A DNA stretch of 26,028 nt from Chara braunii (taxonomy: Eukaryota > Streptophyta > Charophyceae > Charales > Characeae). Shown in pieces: positions 9,591-18,106 of this stretch. The stretch spans positions 482,132 through 508,159 of the forward strand of contig BFEA01000245.1 in NCBI GenBank assembly GCA_003427395.1, written 5' to 3'. Each line of letters opens with the position of its first letter. The stretch's first letter is position 1. A program made the position numbers and the translations under genes. A model generated the notes under the pieces. The model was given only the letters and a program-made list of their open reading frames with translations. It did no database searches and had not been told where the DNA came from.

Positions 9591-9764
9591 GTAAATTACT
9601 TGCGAAGTCGGTGATCCACAAATGTCTTCAAATGGTGTGTTGGGGATTTTGTCTTCGATAATAGTTGGATTTCATTCATCAGAGCCAAAATCCCCAACAC
9701 ACCATTTGAAAACATTTGCGGATCACCGGCTTCACAAGTAGTTTACGTGTATATATATAGAGTC
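9573..9764. mobile_element. foldback hairpin element (MITE or small-RNA precursor)
   Basis: Two 78-base arms, 9573-9650 and 9687-9764, are inverted copies with about 8 mismatches by eye (around 90% identity), separated by a 36-base loop. The best-matched part is next to the loop: TCAAATGGTGTGTTGGGGAT is identical in both arms. A transcript from either strand would fold into one long stem. It abuts the retrotransposon LTR at 9768. A foldback MITE is the simplest reading; a microRNA or siRNA precursor is possible but unproven. Confidence 0.8.
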
Positions 9765-9767
9765 AGC

Positions 9768-10668
9768 CGATGCAGATCCTAGGGCTCGATCCCTAGTCCT
9801 TACCCTACTTGTACTGTATCTGTGTTGACCCCCGGAGTTGAACCCACGACCTGTGTGTTTCTCGACAGATGGTAGATTATCGTATGTTTGTAGGTTATAA
9901 GGGTTCGATCTGTAGACCTGTCGGATAGGTGTCCTGGTGAGTTCTAGAAGTCGTGGTTGTATCTCCTCCGAAGGGTCAAAGTCGTAGTTGCTACAGTCCT
10001 GAAGGGTCAAGGTCGTAGCTGCTACAGTACCGAAAGGCCAAGTCCACGGTCTTCCGGAAGGTCCGGAAATGGTCTTTCGGGTATTGCCCATAGTAGACCG
10101 AGGCAAGTGGGCAAGTGGCGAAGTCCACCAGTGCTGAGTCAGCGGTACCCAGTCCCATTCAGTCTCAATCCAGTCAAGCAAGTACCGTGTGGGACTGAGT
10201 GCATCAGGGGCATGGAAAAGGGGCAGACCAACAAGCTACAAAAGTATAAATCAAGAGGCAGCGCCCAACCATTCCTGCGTAAGCCATACGGAAGCGCTGC
10301 CACAGCGACTTGTGCGAGGTGGTCTGCAGTATGCCCGAAGACGAAGTGGACGAGAAGGAGAGCTTAACCATAGAGATAGGGGTAGTAGCGGCCATAACCG
10401 CCATAGCGGATAGGAGAGTGTAACGTGTGTGTGGGCGGGTGTGTGCAGTGCGACAAGTGTGGGATATCCACTATTATCCAGGGTGATTCTAAGTTGAGGG
10501 TGTGTGAATAGTAGAGTGGGGCGCAGTGATGAACAGGGAGATGTACAGGCGATGATGCGCCATAGCCGTCTGAAGCAAACTTGTATCTGAACTGTGTTCT
10601 TGGTTTCCATAAATCTGAGTTTGAGTGGGCGCTCGTGGCCAGTTTGCTGCGCTACCTGTTTACATGCA
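9768..10668 (+). repeat. 5' LTR of the plus-strand gypsy element
   Basis: 9768-10260 is a direct repeat of 20397-20908, with roughly 10-13% divergence by eye. The remaining R/U5 part (to ATGCA at 10668) is absent from the truncated 3' copy but aligns with the minus-strand LTR at 22703-23320: shared landmarks are TATAAAT with AGAGGCAGCG, GAAGCGCTGC, GACTTGTGCG and the terminal ATGCA before the primer site. The 5' edge is uncertain. TG at 9771 is one candidate, but the 3' copy may begin at 20372 after GGCGGGAG, in which case about 25 bp were lost here next to the hairpin. Confidence 0.83.
10245..10262 (+). promoter_or_regulatory. LTR core promoter (TATA box and downstream block)
   Basis: TATAAATCAAGAGGCAGC is the best candidate U3/R core promoter. 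The same sequence is at 20885-20902 in the 3' LTR. The diverged minus-strand LTR has TATAAATATAGAGGCAGC near 23212-23195. Conservation of both TATAAAT and AGAGGCAGC across otherwise diverged LTRs supports function; the transcription start should lie shortly downstream. Confidence 0.7.
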
Positions 10669-10669
10669 T

Positions 10670-10687
10670 TGGTATCGGAGTTGGTAC
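10670..10687 (+). other. primer-binding site
   Basis: TGGTATCGGAGTTGGTAC begins two bases after the LTR-terminal CA. The minus-strand element has TGGTATCGGAGTTGGTTC in the same place. Plant gypsy elements usually prime from initiator tRNA-Met with TGGTATCAGAGC, so TGGTATC fits that class while the following bases differ. The sharing between two elements suggests a real primer site rather than drift. Confidence 0.72.
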
Positions 10688-11474
10688 CCGCTATTCCATG
10701 CGCCATCGTCGTGTGCTGCATGGAGAGTCGCTCGCCATAGCTGAAGGCGCCATCAAAGAGGAAGTTCGCCATAGCGGATCCGTAGGGTGAAGAAGTTGCC
10801 GCGCGCACCTGCAAAGAAGACAACGACGAAGAAGAACATATATATATACAGAGAGAGAGAGAGAGATTGAGCGATACAAGATTGGTTGTCACGTACCTAT
10901 GAAGATCGTTGTGCAGTCCAACGAAGAAAAAGGAGGCGGCCATAGCCGCGGAGCTCCACCACAGAGTAATGAAGGAGGTGAAAGAGAGGACGGAGAGAGA
11001 GACCGAGGAGAGAAGTTGAAGCGGAGGAAGAAGAAGGAAGAGACGAGGAAAAAAAAAAAAAAAAAAAAAAAGAGACAGCCGGGGTGAAGAAGGAGGTGAG
11101 GCAGGTAAAAGGAAGGAGAAGGGTGGCGACGAAGGGGAAGCCAGCCGCCATAGCCGGACGGAGAGTTGACCGAAGTTTACCGGAGTTGACCGGGGTTGAC
11201 CGGAGTTGACCGAAGTTGAGCGGAGTTGACCGGGGGTTGACTGGGGGTTGACTGCAGCGTTGACCAAGGCGTTGACCACGATTGTGACCAAGCTGGAGCC
11301 GGTATAATCTCGCCAAGCCTTCAGCCTATTCCCTCGCCCTATGGATGTGCACACACCCTGTGGTACTTGCTGCGTCAAGTCTGTTTGTTTCTTCTTTCTG
11401 CATCGAGTCTCTTCTGTCCAGGTGATAGGACTCTGTGGATGAAGGATAGGGCCCTGTTGACCAAACCCACACAG
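10688..11474 (+). other. retrotransposon leader, upstream part
   Basis: This is the untranslated leader between primer site and gag. It is purine-rich (GAAGAAG-type) and carries several CCATAGCSG motifs. Its end aligns with the minus leader: TGGTACTTGCTGC, GCATCGAGTC and CTGTCCAGG at 11360-11421 match TGGTACTTGTTGC, GCATTGAGTC and CTGTCCAGG there. The leader homology stops at the transposon that begins at 11475 and resumes after it. Confidence 0.7.
11158..11290 (+). repeat. 10-bp GAGTTGACCG short tandem repeat in leader
   Basis: About ten GTTGACC-containing 10-12-bp units in a row. The minus element has a shorter version of the same repeat (four to five GTTGACC units on its strand, 22405-22475), so the tract predates the split of the two elements and has changed copy number. 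Confidence 0.8.
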
Positions 11475-11684
11475 TTGCGTTACCGAGCGTACCTGTACGG
11501 GGCATTTCCGTACGGGTCGTACGAGTTTTTTTTGTATGCGGACCTGTACGTGGACTTGTACATACGTACAGGTCCCCGTACAAGTTTTTTTTTGGGGGGA
11601 GGGGGGCCTTGCCGAGCAGCACAGGACGCCCCAGGGTGGTTTTTCGTTAGGCCGGAGTTTGCCTGGGCAGGGGGCTTGTGGGAG

Positions 11685-11783
11685 GTCCAGCAAGCGTGCA
11701 CACACACAGACTTAGTAGCAAGCGGGAAACTCAGCAAGGCATTCAGTCTATGGGCAAAACTCAGAAATCAACTATGTGTTTCA
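11685..11783 (+). repeat. 99-bp direct repeat, copy 1 (inside the 2.5-kb element)
   Basis: Matches 13330-13428 with three substitutions and no gaps (97%). It begins GTCCAGCAAGCGTGCACACA and ends TGTGTTTCA. Confidence 0.92.
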
Positions 11784-11793
11784 GTCATACTTG

Positions 11794-11873
11794 CAGCGCA
11801 TCACGTGCATGCAGCTTCCCCACGTGCGCCGCAGCGCACATGCCCACACATGCGCGCGCACGTGATGCGGCGC
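11794..11873. repeat. GC-rich inverted repeat
   Basis: GCATCACGTGC at 11798-11808 is the exact complement of GCACGTGATGC at 11858-11868, with further CGCA-rich pairing inside the loop. It could form a cruciform or RNA hairpin. Confidence 0.7.
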
Positions 11874-12169
11874 ATTTAGAAATTAATATAAAAAAAAAAT
11901 CAGAAAGGGTAGGTCATCGTACCCACAAGTGTCCCTCCCTTTTAAAAAGGGTAAGTACACAGAAAGATAATATTTTGGGGCCTCGTCGTACTGCTAATTG
12001 GTTTGATTCCCCTTTCCAAAAAGTACCTTGCAAGCAGTTACCATGGTTTCCATAACCTTCAGAAGGATGTGCATTGGAAGACCACGAGTATTCCAGCAAT
12101 ATATCCCGGATTCGGATTCAAGTCTGTGTTCCCAGAGTTATGGGTTACAAACTTACCACAAACACTCAA

Positions 12170-12473
12170 GTAGTTGTCTCGTTTTTTTTTTTTCACCTTT
12201 TCTTACGTGCAGTGGCCCTAAGGGCCTCGCTCCACTCATCAGCACTTGCAGAAAAGAAAAACGGATGGCTTGTATGGTTCCAGTTTCTAGGAGAAGATTC
12301 ATTCTAGTTTTGCACATACAGTAGCTGTCTCGTTTTTTTTGTTTTTCCGTTTCTTACTTGCGTGCAGTGGCCCTAAGGGCCTGGCTCCAGTCATCAGCAC
12401 TAGCAGAAAAGAAAAACGTATGGCCTGTATGGATCCAGTTTCTAGGAGAAGATTCATTCTAGTTTTGCACATT
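12170..12473 (+). repeat. 151-bp tandem duplication
   Basis: Units at 12170-12320 and 12321-12473 share the T-rich start, GCAGTGGCCCTAAGGGCC, ATCAGCACT-GCAGAAAAGAAA and the TTTCTAGGAGAAGATTCATT to TTTTGCACAT end, with about 90% identity outside the T tract. Confidence 0.92.
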
Positions 12474-12737
12474 TGGGGAGTAGTGGAGTGAAGCCCTCAA
12501 AATCACATGCCGAGTTAGTAAGTCAGTAACCCATAACTGCTGAAACACGGACCTGAAATAGAAGCTACACTATATGTAGCTGGCCTACTCTCTCCTTACT
12601 ATGAGTCTAGTGACGATCCTTCCAATGACCACCCCCGTTCCTGCCGAAGGGACCCTTGCCAATGTTTGGCAGGGACCTTTTGAAGTACTGGCAGGGGTTA
12701 TCTGAATAATGTGAAAGTAGGAGATGCCAAAAAAAAA

Positions 12738-12886
12738 NNNNNNNNNNNNNNNNNNNNNNNNNNNNNNNNNNNNNNNNNNNNNNNNNNNNNNNNNNNNNNN
12801 NNNNNNNNNNNNNNNNNNNNNNNNNNNNNNNNNNNNNNNNNNNNNNNNNNNNNNNNNNNNNNNNNNNNNNNNNNNNNNNNNNNNNN
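12738..12886. other. assembly gap (149 Ns) inside poly-A
   Basis: The Ns are bordered by A runs on both sides (12729-12737 and 12887-12905), so the gap probably reflects an A homopolymer the assembly could not cross. Its true length is unknown. Confidence 0.95.
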
Positions 12887-12906
12887 AAAAAAAAAAAAAA
12901 AAAAAG

Positions 12907-12987
12907 GTTGCCCGTACATGCTCTAGACTCAGACTGGTTGCACGGTGGGGTTTGCCCGTACATGCTCTAGACTCAGACTGGTTGCAC
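12907..12987 (+). repeat. 44-bp tandem duplication
   Basis: TTGCCCGTACATGCTCTAGA and the following CTCAGACTGGTTGCAC occur twice, offset by 44 bp (GCCCG at 12910 and 12954), with virtually no divergence. Confidence 0.9.
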
Positions 12988-13212
12988 TGGTACCCGCCTA
13001 GACCTAGCCTACAACCACTGGCCTCTAAAATGCCACTTTTGTCTTCTTCAGCTCGGCCTCTAGTACCTGCACATCCACCCCTTCAAGGTGCGGTACCGGC
13101 CTACCCGCTACTTGAGTGTTTTTCCCGCTACAATCCCTCAATGTCATGGCCACAGGTAAGTACCGGCCCTGAGGGCCCAATGAACGAGCAAGTGCCCTTA
13201 CGGGCCACACAC

Positions 13213-13328
13213 ACTCAAGCCATCTAGCACTCAGACAGGCACGGCCACACACAATCTCAAGCCAATCAGCACTCAGACAGGCACGTCCACACACTCACTC
13301 AAGCCAACCAGCACTCAGACAGACATGC
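13213..13328 (+). repeat. 42-bp tandem repeat, about 2.7 copies
   Basis: CTCAAGCCA followed by AGCACTCAGACAGGCACG and a CACACA stretch recurs three times with a period near 42 bp; the last copy is partial and runs up to the second 99-bp direct repeat. Confidence 0.85.
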
Positions 13329-13329
13329 A

Positions 13330-13428
13330 GTCCAGCAAACGTGCACACACACAGACTTAGTAGCAAGCGGGAAACTCAGCAAGGCATTCAGTCTATGGGC
13401 AAAACTCAGAAATCAGCTGTGTGTTTCA
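13330..13428 (+). repeat. 99-bp direct repeat, copy 2 (inside the 2.5-kb element)
   Basis: Second copy, 1645 bp downstream of the first and in the same orientation. No TG...CA ends are seen, so it does not look like a small LTR pair. Confidence 0.92.
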
Positions 13429-13460
13429 TTCCATGTTTGGACGGGTCATCACACTAAGGA

Positions 13461-13510
13461 GGCAGGCCCTCTATCTGCCTCACATGTCAGCAGCAGGTAG
13501 AGGGCCTGCC
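13461..13510. repeat. 18-bp-stem hairpin
   Basis: GGCAGGCCCTCTATCTGC (13461-13478) is complementary to GCAGGTAGAGGGCCTGCC (13493-13510) apart from one position, with a 14-base loop. Function unknown. Confidence 0.8.
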
Positions 13511-13976
13511 ACAACAGCTCTCCGCACCCAACGCAGCTCATCAAAACAAAAAAAACAAAAAACGGCGGAGAGAGAAAGCTCTCCTTGACATTGGTTTTCA
13601 GTACAATGAACCTTCATTGGTGTATTATTGGTGCAATGCTGCTCTGTGGACATGGTGTGACTATCTGGGTTTCAATGTGATGGTGTAATCTGGAATTGTC
13701 ATCTCGCTGTTGCTTATTTTCCTTGCACCAGGTTGGACTGCGAGGAAAACAGCAGCAGACACCCGAAGGCTGTTCAGGGGCATTTTTTGCCATAGCGCCC
13801 CCATAAACAAGTTTTTTCGAGCGGTTTTCAGGTTTTTGGACTCCACGGAGTCTACCGGAGATGCCGAAACAACAACAACAACAACAACTCGTACGGGACC
13901 CCTAGCGTACGAGTAGCATACGAGTACGATCCGTACTCTCGTACTCGTACGGGGGCCCGTACAAGTCGCAACGCAG

Positions 13977-14395
13977 CCACGCAGGTTGAGTAGGGCTAAA
14001 GACTGTGTCTAATGACTCGACTGTCTCGGAGGACACGAACCCTCCCAAGGACCAGTACTGACCGGCGGGCTGCTCGGTGTGGCACAGTACGACCAAAATC
14101 CGAGTTGTGGGCTGCACAACAGGCCGTCTAAGTCTTGAGAGGACCTGCTGATCACGTCGTCCTGTCTGTGACGTTAATGAATTCCTGATGAGTTACGGGG
14201 GATCTCCTTAAATGCCTCCTGATCAGCAATAGGTCCTGTAGTGACAGCCATAGTTTAGGTCCAGGCTAGTGACCCTAGTTGACAGGATCCTGTCCGGATT
14301 CTGTGGTCCTTAGAGTGAGTCAGTAGGTGTGTCAGTAGGGGGTAGAGTCTAAGTGGTGAGGAGTGGAACCGTTGTCCGGTTGTCCACCCGACACC
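13977..14395 (+). other. retrotransposon leader, downstream part
   Basis: Leader resumes after the nested transposon and aligns with the minus-strand leader from about 14050 onward. The block 14190-14227 differs from its minus counterpart (21961-21998) at only about one base, far better conserved than its surroundings, and may be a cis-acting RNA signal. The ATG at 14396 follows in a good context (CACC-ATGG). Confidence 0.7.
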
Positions 14396-16432
14396 ATGGT
14401 TGAAACACGTAGTGGTAAGAGTACTGCCCCATAATCAGAAGCTGAACAGGCATGGATCGCAATCATCCTGAGAGAGAGAAAAGAGAAGAAGGAGCTCCTT
14501 AAACAGACGAAGTTAAAGGCAATAGCTAAGGAGCAGGCGGCGAAGAAGAAGAAATTGGAGAAGAAGATGATAAGATTACAACAGGAGGAGGAAGAGAAAA
14601 AAAGGTCTGCCGGAGAAGAAGCAGCAACAGAGGAGGAAGAAGTATAAGAAACCCTCGAAAGGAGGCGTAGGGAAGAAAGAGGAGAAAGCAGTGGCACAGA
14701 AGCAGAAAATCAGTGGATGGAGGAGAAGATCAGTGAATAAGTGACTAATTTATCACCAGGGGAAGATGAAGAGGCAATGTTGTGAGAGACGTTTAACGGA
14801 AAATCAGCACATTATGACAGTTTCAGTGCAATTCGGTGTAAAATTCGTCGTAAATAACACCCCTGGTTAACCGCAAATGTTGTATGTGCCTCAGGAGGAG
14901 AAAGAAGCGATAGCCAGGTAGTTGGAAGCTATGGAAGATCCCTTGGATCGCCAGACGCTAGAGGATTAAAAAAGATTGGAGTGGAAATTGCGTCTGGCAA
15001 GGGAGAAGAAGAGGAGGAGGGAGGAGGCCAATTGGATGGCCAAGGAAGTGGAAAAGGTTCTGTTGTGCAGGTAGGAGGTGCAAGTGCAACAGGAAACCCC
15101 AACCAAATTAGACAAGATTCTAAGTTGTCTTGAGATTTTGAGTCAAGCCTGGCTTGAACAACATCAGGTCAATAAGGGTCAAGAAGTGACCCTCCATGCC
15201 ATCCGAATTGGGTTTAGACAATTTGCGCGCAACGTGGTGACCCACATCGGGACTGAAGTGAAGAGGTTAAAGGAAGGCGCAAACAAGTTCTGTGCAGGAG
15301 CCATTGAAGGCGCTAAAGTAGTGGCCATAACAGAGCTTGAAGCGCGTCCTCGCAAATAGCCCGTAAAACTCAAGTTTCAAGATGCATCTGGAGGGAAAGA
15401 TGAAGAAAATTCCGATAACTAGGAGGCTAGCGTTAATAGTTACGTGTATTTACAGCACACTGCACCTGAGGAGCAGGTCCTAGTAGCCTTCCACGCTTTA
15501 AAGGATGATGCGGCTAGCTTCGCTAGGTCCCTAGCACGCACAACCAGTTGTGAGAACAGCATGGTTGCTTATTCTAAAGTCACCTCCCTTCCCATTTCTT
15601 CAAGCTCCTCCGAGAGCGATTTGCTGATCTGAGGCGTGGTGTTAAGGTCTCAGACAAACTCCAGACCATCCACTCACGACAGTGGAGGAGTGCGCGAGCA
15701 CTCAAAGCCGTTATGGACGACTTGGTAGCCATCCCAGACCACGTGGTCATTGAGGCCCAGTTGGTCCAATTGTTTTATCGTGCCATGCCAGAGCCCTTGC
15801 GAGGGCATTTCTTTGACAAGAGTCAATAGCCCACCATGACGTATGATGCCTTGAGCAGAGAGGTGGTGCTGTATGAGGCAAAGTCCACGTTAGTGTCCAC
15901 TTTCTGGCACAAGGACATAGATAAAGGTAAAAAGTGGAAGGGTCGTACCATCTCAGGCCAGGTCAGGGTCAAGGATCATCTGATCCTTACTTTGGACGAA
16001 GGTGGTACTGATGAAGTCCCCTACAGTGAAATTGAGTGGGGGCTCGAGGAGGAGGACAGCGGTATAGGCCAGGGGATGACCTATGCTGCTGTTGTGGTTG
16101 GAGGGAGGCTGCAAGGTAGAGGATGAGGCCAGGGCCAAAGGGGTCAGGCCACGGGTGGTCGAGGATCGGGCACGCAGGGGATTGGCGGCCAAAGGAACCG
16201 CCAAGAGGGAGGTAGGGGTCAAGGTCCTCGTCAGTCCCCGCAAAGACGAGGTGGAGGATCACCTCAGAGGAAAGGAGGTTGGCACCCAGGTTGGCCACAA
16301 GACCGACCTTGGTAAGATCTGGGCCTGGACCAGCGAGTATGGCAGCAGCGTATGGACCAGGGTCAGTGCATATATTGCGGTGACCCAGCTCATATAATTA
16401 AATACTGTACTAAGTATAGAGAGACCCGATGA
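14396..16432 (+). pseudogene. gag: gag of Ty3/gypsy retrotransposon (broken)
   Basis: Gag forms the intracellular virus-like particle and binds element RNA. The frame opens at ATG 14396 (MVETRSGKS) and has an early TAA at 14432. A Lys/Glu-rich coiled-coil-like stretch follows (to about 14645). Further stops lie near 14645, 14738 and 14783. A 92-bp MITE at 14784-14875 shifts the frame, which is otherwise recognisable to TAG 15357 with several stops. A retrotrans_gag-like capsid region is readable at about 15597-15830 (FADLRRGV, AMPEPLRGHF) with a TAG near 15828. A Gly/Arg-rich nucleocapsid precedes a CCHC zinc knuckle at 16367-16408 (CIYCGDPAHIIKYC). The knuckle frame ends in TGA at 16430-16432, overlapping the next ATG. 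The minus-strand gag fragment aligns with the first part, confirming identity. Many in-frame stops and frame changes make it non-functional. Confidence 0.85.
14784..14875 (-). mobile_element. 92-bp hAT-like MITE inserted in gag
   Basis: AATGTTGT lies immediately on both sides (14776-14783 and 14876-14883), a perfect 8-bp target duplication exactly 100 bp apart. Skipping the element plus one duplication makes this gag line up with the minus-strand gag without a gap. It starts GAGAGACGTTTAACGG and ends CCCCTGGTTAACCGCA. Reverse-complemented, it matches the left end of the 373-bp element at 17979-18351 (GCGGTTAACCAGGGGTGTTA onward for about 70 bp) and then jumps to that element's right end. It is therefore an internally deleted sibling. 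Confidence 0.88.
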
Positions 16433-17241
16433 GCTGCCAAAGAGTCAAAAGGCAGCCGCCGGTAGGGGTTGCAACTGCCCCTACTACAAGGTCATGTGGG
16501 GAAGCGAGCGCGCGCAAACAGAAAACTCCCACACCACATGAGTCTTCGACAGAGGTTGCAGGTCAGTGCCTAGTTAGTTGTCCAGAGACTGCTTGTGTTA
16601 GCGTCTCTCTAGGCACTTCCCTCACAGGCGTTGCAAAAGATTTGAAGGAGAGGATGCCTGCCTGGGCCAAAATGAAGAAGGATAGTAAGGGACAACTAGT
16701 CTTAGTTGATGTAGAGGTTTTCAGAAATAGAGTAGGAACCCTTATAGATTCGGGGGCTACTCGCAATTATGTTAGTCGTAGAGCGCTGAAGAAGCTAAGG
16801 CTAGGGTTGAAAGTCCAACAATTGGCAGACCCCATAGTTAGTGTCCTCGCAGACAACCAAACTATGCGTGTTAAGGACTACGTAGAGGGAGTCCAGACGT
16901 ATTTTCGTCTAGAGAAAGATGAGAAGGTGGAGAGAGTTCTCCATTCCCTGACTCTCCTCGTACACTATGACCTTCCTTTTGATATAGTCCTAGGAATGGA
17001 CTGGGGAGAGGCAGCAGGGGCCACACTCCACTTGAGAGAGCATGAATGTAGGATCCGTAGTCCGTCAGGCGAAGTTAAGACGACCCGCCTGTTTCACGTG
17101 TCAGGAGTAGACAACCCTTTGGCACATTGCTGTCTCAGTGCTCCCACGTTCACGAGATTAGTAAGAAAGGAGCAGTTAGAGGAACGGGTCTTCGTAGCTT
17201 ATGTAAGGCCTGTCACTGAGCCTAAAGAGGACACACCATAG
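16429..17241 (+). CDS. retropepsin-like aspartic protease region of gypsy pol
   Basis: The 270-codon frame contains a retroviral-type aspartic protease, which cuts Gag-Pol into mature proteins inside the particle. The catalytic DSGA is at residues 107-110 within [14 protein letters not shown], followed by a flap-like region and DIVLGMDW at 185-192, the conserved second-half motif. Protease acts as a dimer. Residues 1-75 resemble the linker after the Gag zinc knuckle. The ATG at 16429 overlaps the gag TGA by ATGA; whether translation was by frameshifting, reinitiation or a once-fused frame cannot be told. The stop TAG at 17239-17241 separates it from reverse transcriptase, which continues in another frame. 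The catalytic motif is intact, but the surrounding element is dead. Confidence 0.85.
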   Translation: MSCQRVKRQPPVGVATAPTTRSCGEASARKQKTPTPHESSTEVAGQCLVSCPETACVSVSLGTSLTGVAKDLKERMPAWAKMKKDSKGQLVLVDVEVFRNRVGTLIDSGATRNYVSRRALKKLRLGLKVQQLADPIVSVLADNQTMRVKDYVEGVQTYFRLEKDEKVERVLHSLTLLVHYDLPFDIVLGMDWGEAAGATLHLREHECRIRSPSGEVKTTRLFHVSGVDNPLAHCCLSAPTFTRLVRKEQLEERVFVAYVRPVTEPKEDTP

Positions 17242-18061
17242 ATCCAACCATTGCCAAGCTGCTGGAAGAGTTTAAGGATTTAGCAGAGCCGCCAACAGGA
17301 GTAGTGTTGCGGCAAAAGGGTTGGATTAGACCCAGTTCATCTCCTTTTGGAGCACCAATCTTGTTTGTCCCCCAAAAGGAAGGAGAGTTGCAGATGTGCA
17401 TACATTATAGGGGTCTAAACGCGATCACAGTAAAGAACGTTGAGCCACTGCCCAGGATAGACGATCTCCTAGATCAAGTGCAGGGCTGCAAATATTTTTC
17501 AAAGATCGATCTGAAGTCCGGGTATCATAATATAGAGGTACATTCTGATGACCAGCGCAAGACTGCGTTCCGAACTAGATATGGGCGCTATGAGTTCATA
17601 GTGATGCCCTTTGGGCTAACCAATGCGCCTGCCACGTTCCAGCATTGTATGAATGATTTGTTTAGGCCATGGTTAGAAAATTTGTCATAGTTTATCTATA
17701 TGATATATTAGTATTCATTAGGACCCTCCAAGAGCATCAGGGTCATTTGAGGTAGGTCTTGGCGAAGCCGAGAGAAGCTAACTTCAAGATCAATGCAAAG
17801 AAGTGCAAGTGGGCCAAGACACAAGTCTTGTACTTGGACCACGTTTTAGACGGAGATGGCATTAAGCCTGAGGACAACAAGATAGCGGCGATTAGAGATT
17901 GTCCGACGCCCCGCACGTTGACTGAGTTGCGGTCGTTCCTAGGCCTAGCTAACTACTATGGAAAGTTCGTGAGGAACTCACCAGCGGTTAACCAGGGGTG
18001 TTATTTTCGACGAATTTTGCATCGAATTGCACCGAAACTGTCATATTGTGCTGATTTTTTG

Positions 18062-18106
<45 letters not shown>

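Larger units (their letters stand above)
11475..13976. mobile_element. 2.5-kb non-autonomous hAT-like element with GTACGG-rich ends, nested in leader
   Basis: It is flanked by CCACACAG (11467-11474) and CCACGCAG (13977-13984), an 8-bp duplication with one mismatch. The ends are inverted: TTGCGTTACCGAGCGTAC on the left, CTGCGTTGCGACTTGTAC on the right when reverse-complemented. Next to each end is a self-complementary island of GTACGGG/CCCGTAC (11488-11585 and 13888-13964). Leader sequence shared with the minus-strand element runs up to it and resumes after it, as expected for an insertion. Inside are direct repeats, a poly-A/N gap and hairpins but no transposase frame. Confidence 0.7.

Noticed and set aside
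9896-9920. tRNA-like B box (GGGTTCGATCTGTAGACC) suggesting a SINE
   Set aside because: No A box, cloverleaf or poly-A tail is present, and the sequence is inside the LTR shared with 20397-20908.
10251-11705. 484-codon minus-strand open frame across the LTR and leader
   Set aside because: It is antisense to the LTR, primer site and leader, crosses the boundary of a nested transposon, and is low-complexity in the middle.
12607-13227. Open frames running through the N gap
   Set aside because: They exist only because Ns do not create stops; the true sequence and length are unknown.
14182-14200. CCTGATGAGTTACGG as a second hammerhead core
   Set aside because: There is no GAAA core or complementary stems downstream; it belongs to the conserved leader block.
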